Assembly: GCA_030040475.1 (NCBI GenBank) | Contig: JASHTQ010000049.1 | Coordinates: 1 to 15,573 of the forward strand | DNA from: Streptosporangiaceae bacterium | Lineage (GTDB): Bacteria > Actinomycetota > Actinomycetes > Streptosporangiales > Streptosporangiaceae | Direction of reading: 5' to 3' | DNA length: 15,573 nucleotides | Shown: positions 14,047 through 15,573 of the stretch, piece after piece | Position numbering within the stretch: position 1 is the stretch's first letter | How the letters are laid out: the number at the start of each line of letters is the position of its first letter | Notes under the pieces: generated by a model | Databases searched by the model: none | What the model was told of the DNA's origin: nothing | The model's input: the letters and a program-made list of their open reading frames with translations, nothing else | Program-made: the position numbers and the translations under genes

Positions 14047-14445
14047 ATGATGCCGGATGCGACCGCGCCCGCCAGGCCAGCCAGCGCCGACTCGGACGCG
14101 CCAGGGCAGCGCGAGTGTCTGCGCTGTTACCTCGTCCGGATGCTGGTCCGGCATGCCTGTGACAACACCCGGCGGTGGACAATCCACTGGCGTGACCGCC
14201 GCGCCCCAGGCAACGAGCGACTGCTGGACGAACTCGCCGCCCGCGGCGGCATCTGCTGCGACTGCGAAGTCGTCATGAACGTCTGGGAAGCCGACTACGA
14301 CGACGAAGACGACAGGGCCGAGGCGCTGCCATGCCCCGGCGTCGGCGGCATGAACCCGCTCGACCTCTGCGTCCGGTGGTCCGGGATGTCCCTCCAGACT
14401 CCTCAGCACGGCTACGACGAGGAAGACTACGAAGAGTACATCTAA
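14047..14445 (+). CDS. DUF2695 domain protein
   Basis: This is a 132-aa protein. The segment from ACDNTRRWTIHW (37-48) through GGICCDCEVVMNVW (67-80) matches DUF2695 (PF10905), whose core is GC..T.R....W......L...GG.CDCE(V/I).MN. Cysteines C24, C27, C38, C70, C71 and C73 could bind a metal. The tail is highly acidic and tyrosine-rich (YDEEDYEEY). Two consecutive ATG codons follow a good ribosome binding site (AAGGGAGG). Its function is unknown and the protein appears soluble. Neighbours give no clue: it lies between an unrelated operon and toxin-antitoxin debris. Confidence 0.75.
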   Translation: MMPDATAPARPASADSDAPGQRECLRCYLVRMLVRHACDNTRRWTIHWRDRRAPGNERLLDELAARGGICCDCEVVMNVWEADYDDEDDRAEALPCPGVGGMNPLDLCVRWSGMSLQTPQHGYDEEDYEEYI

Positions 14446-14490
14446 CATTACCGAAATCCAGACGTCGGCGGGGTACACGCCAACGTCGGT

Positions 14491-14687
14491 CAGCTAGACG
14501 AGCATTAACGGGCCTCGCTGGACAGTGCGCAGCCCGGCGACTCGCCGGGGAAGCCCCGCCCGTCGAGGAAGATCATCGATTCGCGGACGGTCAGTTCCCC
14601 GGCTACCCGACGCACTACTGCCAGGACGGCGGGTGGCAGCCCGTCGAACAGGTCATCGGTGACGGGTTCCCAGTGCCAGTCAGCCAC
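14491..14687 (-). pseudogene. Type-B RelE-like toxin, frameshifted
   Basis: From the GTG at 14687 the minus strand encodes VADWHWEPVTDDLFDGLPPA, then VRRVAGELTVRESM and FLDGRGFPGESPG. This is the toxin N-terminal half missing from the copy at 6774. Loss of one base near 14530 shifts the rest (LRTVQRGPLMLV) out of frame, and a 4-base loss makes a TAG soon after. The start overlaps the antitoxin stop by eight bases (GTGGCTGA), showing the original gene order and coupling of the type-B pair. Confidence 0.7.
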
Positions 14688-14787
14688 CCGTGACCTCGCG
14701 GCAGGCCGCCTGGACGATCTCGGCTGCTTCCCGAACTGCCTGGTCTCGGACAGCGGGTCAGGTCGGCGAGGGCTCGTTCGGCGCCGT
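14680..14787 (-). pseudogene. Type-B antitoxin, 3' fragment
   Basis: The minus strand gives AERALAD, then after a 4-base insertion near 14760 RDQAVREAAEIVQAA and EVTGG before TGA. It aligns with the last third of the antitoxin at 6887 (plus-strand match about 6898-7005). The alignment stops at 14787, so the N-terminal two thirds are missing. Confidence 0.7.
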
Positions 14788-14908
14788 CTGACGCCGGACG
14801 CGCTGACCGCGGGCAGCAGGCCCCGCTTCATCGGTAGGCAACTCTCGCCGTAGGGAGGCATTCCGTATCTCGCGACTCCGGGGTTTCAGACGGTGACGAC
14901 GATCAGGA

Positions 14909-15310
14909 TTAGGGCCACACCGCGCCATTGTCGGTCCACGTGACCCCTTCGTGGCGGCACAGGCAGAATGGATGCCCGGCCGGGTCGGTGTAGACCTGCC
15001 AGCCGTAGCCCTCGGGTCCGATGAAGTCCTTCTGCAGTGTCGCGCCGAGTTCGACGACGCGGCGCTGTTCGGGCTCGATTTCGTCCACTTCGAAGTCCAG
15101 GTGGTACTGCTTGGGGTGTTCCTCGTCGGGCCAGCGCGGAGGGCGGTAGCCCGCCACCCGCTGGAAGGCCAGATCGACCTCGCCGAAGGTGATGCCGGCG
15201 AAGTCGTCGGAACTGCCCTCCATGATGGCGCGGCCCGTCACCTGGGAGTAGAAGGCCGCCAGCTTCATCGGGTCCGGGCAGTCGACGATGACACCCAAGA
15301 GCTGCAGCAT
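14909..15310 (-). CDS. VOC-family (glyoxalase-like) protein
   Basis: This is about 133 aa from the ATG, which has AGGA seven bases upstream; an in-frame GTG 18 bases earlier is the alternative. Two beta-alpha-beta-beta-beta-type repeats are visible. LLGVIVDCPDPMKLAAFY opens the first, and HLDFEVDEIEPEQRRVVELG opens the second, which ends YTDPAGHPFCLC. The H of YHLDFEV and E/C residues late in each repeat could bind a metal. Actinomycetes hold many such proteins, with roles from dioxygenases to antibiotic resistance; none can be chosen here. The gene follows the broken gene at the window end by about 70 bases on the same strand and may share its transcript. Confidence 0.88.
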   Translation of the reverse strand: MLQLLGVIVDCPDPMKLAAFYSQVTGRAIMEGSSDDFAGITFGEVDLAFQRVAGYRPPRWPDEEHPKQYHLDFEVDEIEPEQRRVVELGATLQKDFIGPEGYGWQVYTDPAGHPFCLCRHEGVTWTDNGAVWP

Positions 15311-15381
15311 CAGGCGATCCTGCCACACAGCAGGGCCTAGCCGATAGCGCCCTGCCCAGTGCGGCGTCCAGTCGTCCGGTG

Positions 15382-15573
15382 CTACGCGTCCGCCCCGGTG
15401 AGAGCGCGCCTGCAGACCTCGGGATCCGCGATGACACCCTCCTTGGGGTGACCCATGCCACCGAGCGCGCGAACGCGCTGATCGGCCGGGTGGGGCGGCG
15501 ACCCCTAATCGGCAACGCCCCAGGGGCCGGTGCCCGAGATCTTGCGCGGCGAGATGCGCGTGACGAAGCCCGC
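15382..15573 (-). pseudogene. 3' end of an unrecognised gene with in-frame TAG
   Basis: The frame enters from beyond the window as AGFVTRISPRKISGTGPWGVAD and meets TAG at 15505-15507. In the same frame, coding-like sequence continues (HPADQRVRALGGMGHPKEG, then IADPEVCRRALTGADA) to a second TAG at 15382. Both parts look like normal protein, so the first TAG may be a point mutation in a single gene; or the first TAG is the true end and the rest is chance. No family was recognised. Confidence 0.45.

Noticed and set aside
13804..14478. 224-codon minus frame opposite the DUF2695 gene
   Set aside because: No domain recognised; the plus-strand gene has a family match and a good ribosome binding site.
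1..15573. CRISPR array or other spaced short repeats
   Set aside because: No regularly spaced direct repeats with unique spacers were seen anywhere.

Overview
The window is high-GC DNA with GC-rich third codon positions, GTG/TTG starts and protein families typical of soil actinomycetes: DUF6247-like proteins, DUF2695, an HTH_34-type regulator beside a small membrane protein, and an actinobacterial C4-type zinc-finger protein. A genus cannot be named from this sequence. It reads as an accessory, decaying region in which intact genes alternate with broken ones. Identifications rest on recognising motifs in the translations; no database search was possible.

Left part (1-3450). A tRNA-Met(CAT) gene is followed by the 3' part of an RlaP-like nucleotidyltransferase gene. 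Next is an intact two-gene module that looks like a type II toxin-antitoxin pair (DUF6247-like protein plus RelE-like small protein). About 1.5 kb after the tRNA lies an imperfect 31-bp copy of its 3' half, which abuts a frameshifted IS66 transposase remnant. An intact phytanoyl-CoA dioxygenase-family gene follows on the minus strand.

Middle (3450-7250). A gene broken by three frameshifts precedes an intact 491-aa ATPase with a PD-(D/E)XK-like C-terminus. That gene has an AT-rich, apparently leaderless promoter with an 8-bp inverted repeat. A mosaic of fragments follows: a 129-bp copy of the first toxin-antitoxin junction, pieces of unrecognised genes, and a second toxin-antitoxin type on the minus strand, with an intact antitoxin and a toxin that has lost its N-terminus.

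Phosphate-related segment (7400-10120). A phosphate:H+ symporter-like MFS transporter gene is preceded by 11-bp-spaced TTCA repeats that fit a PhoP box. Convergent to it is a secreted HAD-family acid phosphatase. A plausible joint role is to release phosphate outside the cell and import it.

Right part (10120-15573). This holds an MgtC remnant, a small membrane protein, a broken NTP_transf_6 nucleotidyltransferase, an intact zinc-finger protein, a broken conserved gene, and a 56-aa small ORF. A two-gene operon (membrane protein plus HTH_34-type regulator) sits behind a 16-6-16 inverted repeat. Then come a DUF2695 protein, a third degenerate toxin-antitoxin copy, a VOC protein, and the 3' end of a gene with an in-frame TAG.

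The most distinctive trait is repeated presence of two related toxin-antitoxin-like families: one intact pair, one intact antitoxin without its toxin, and three relics.
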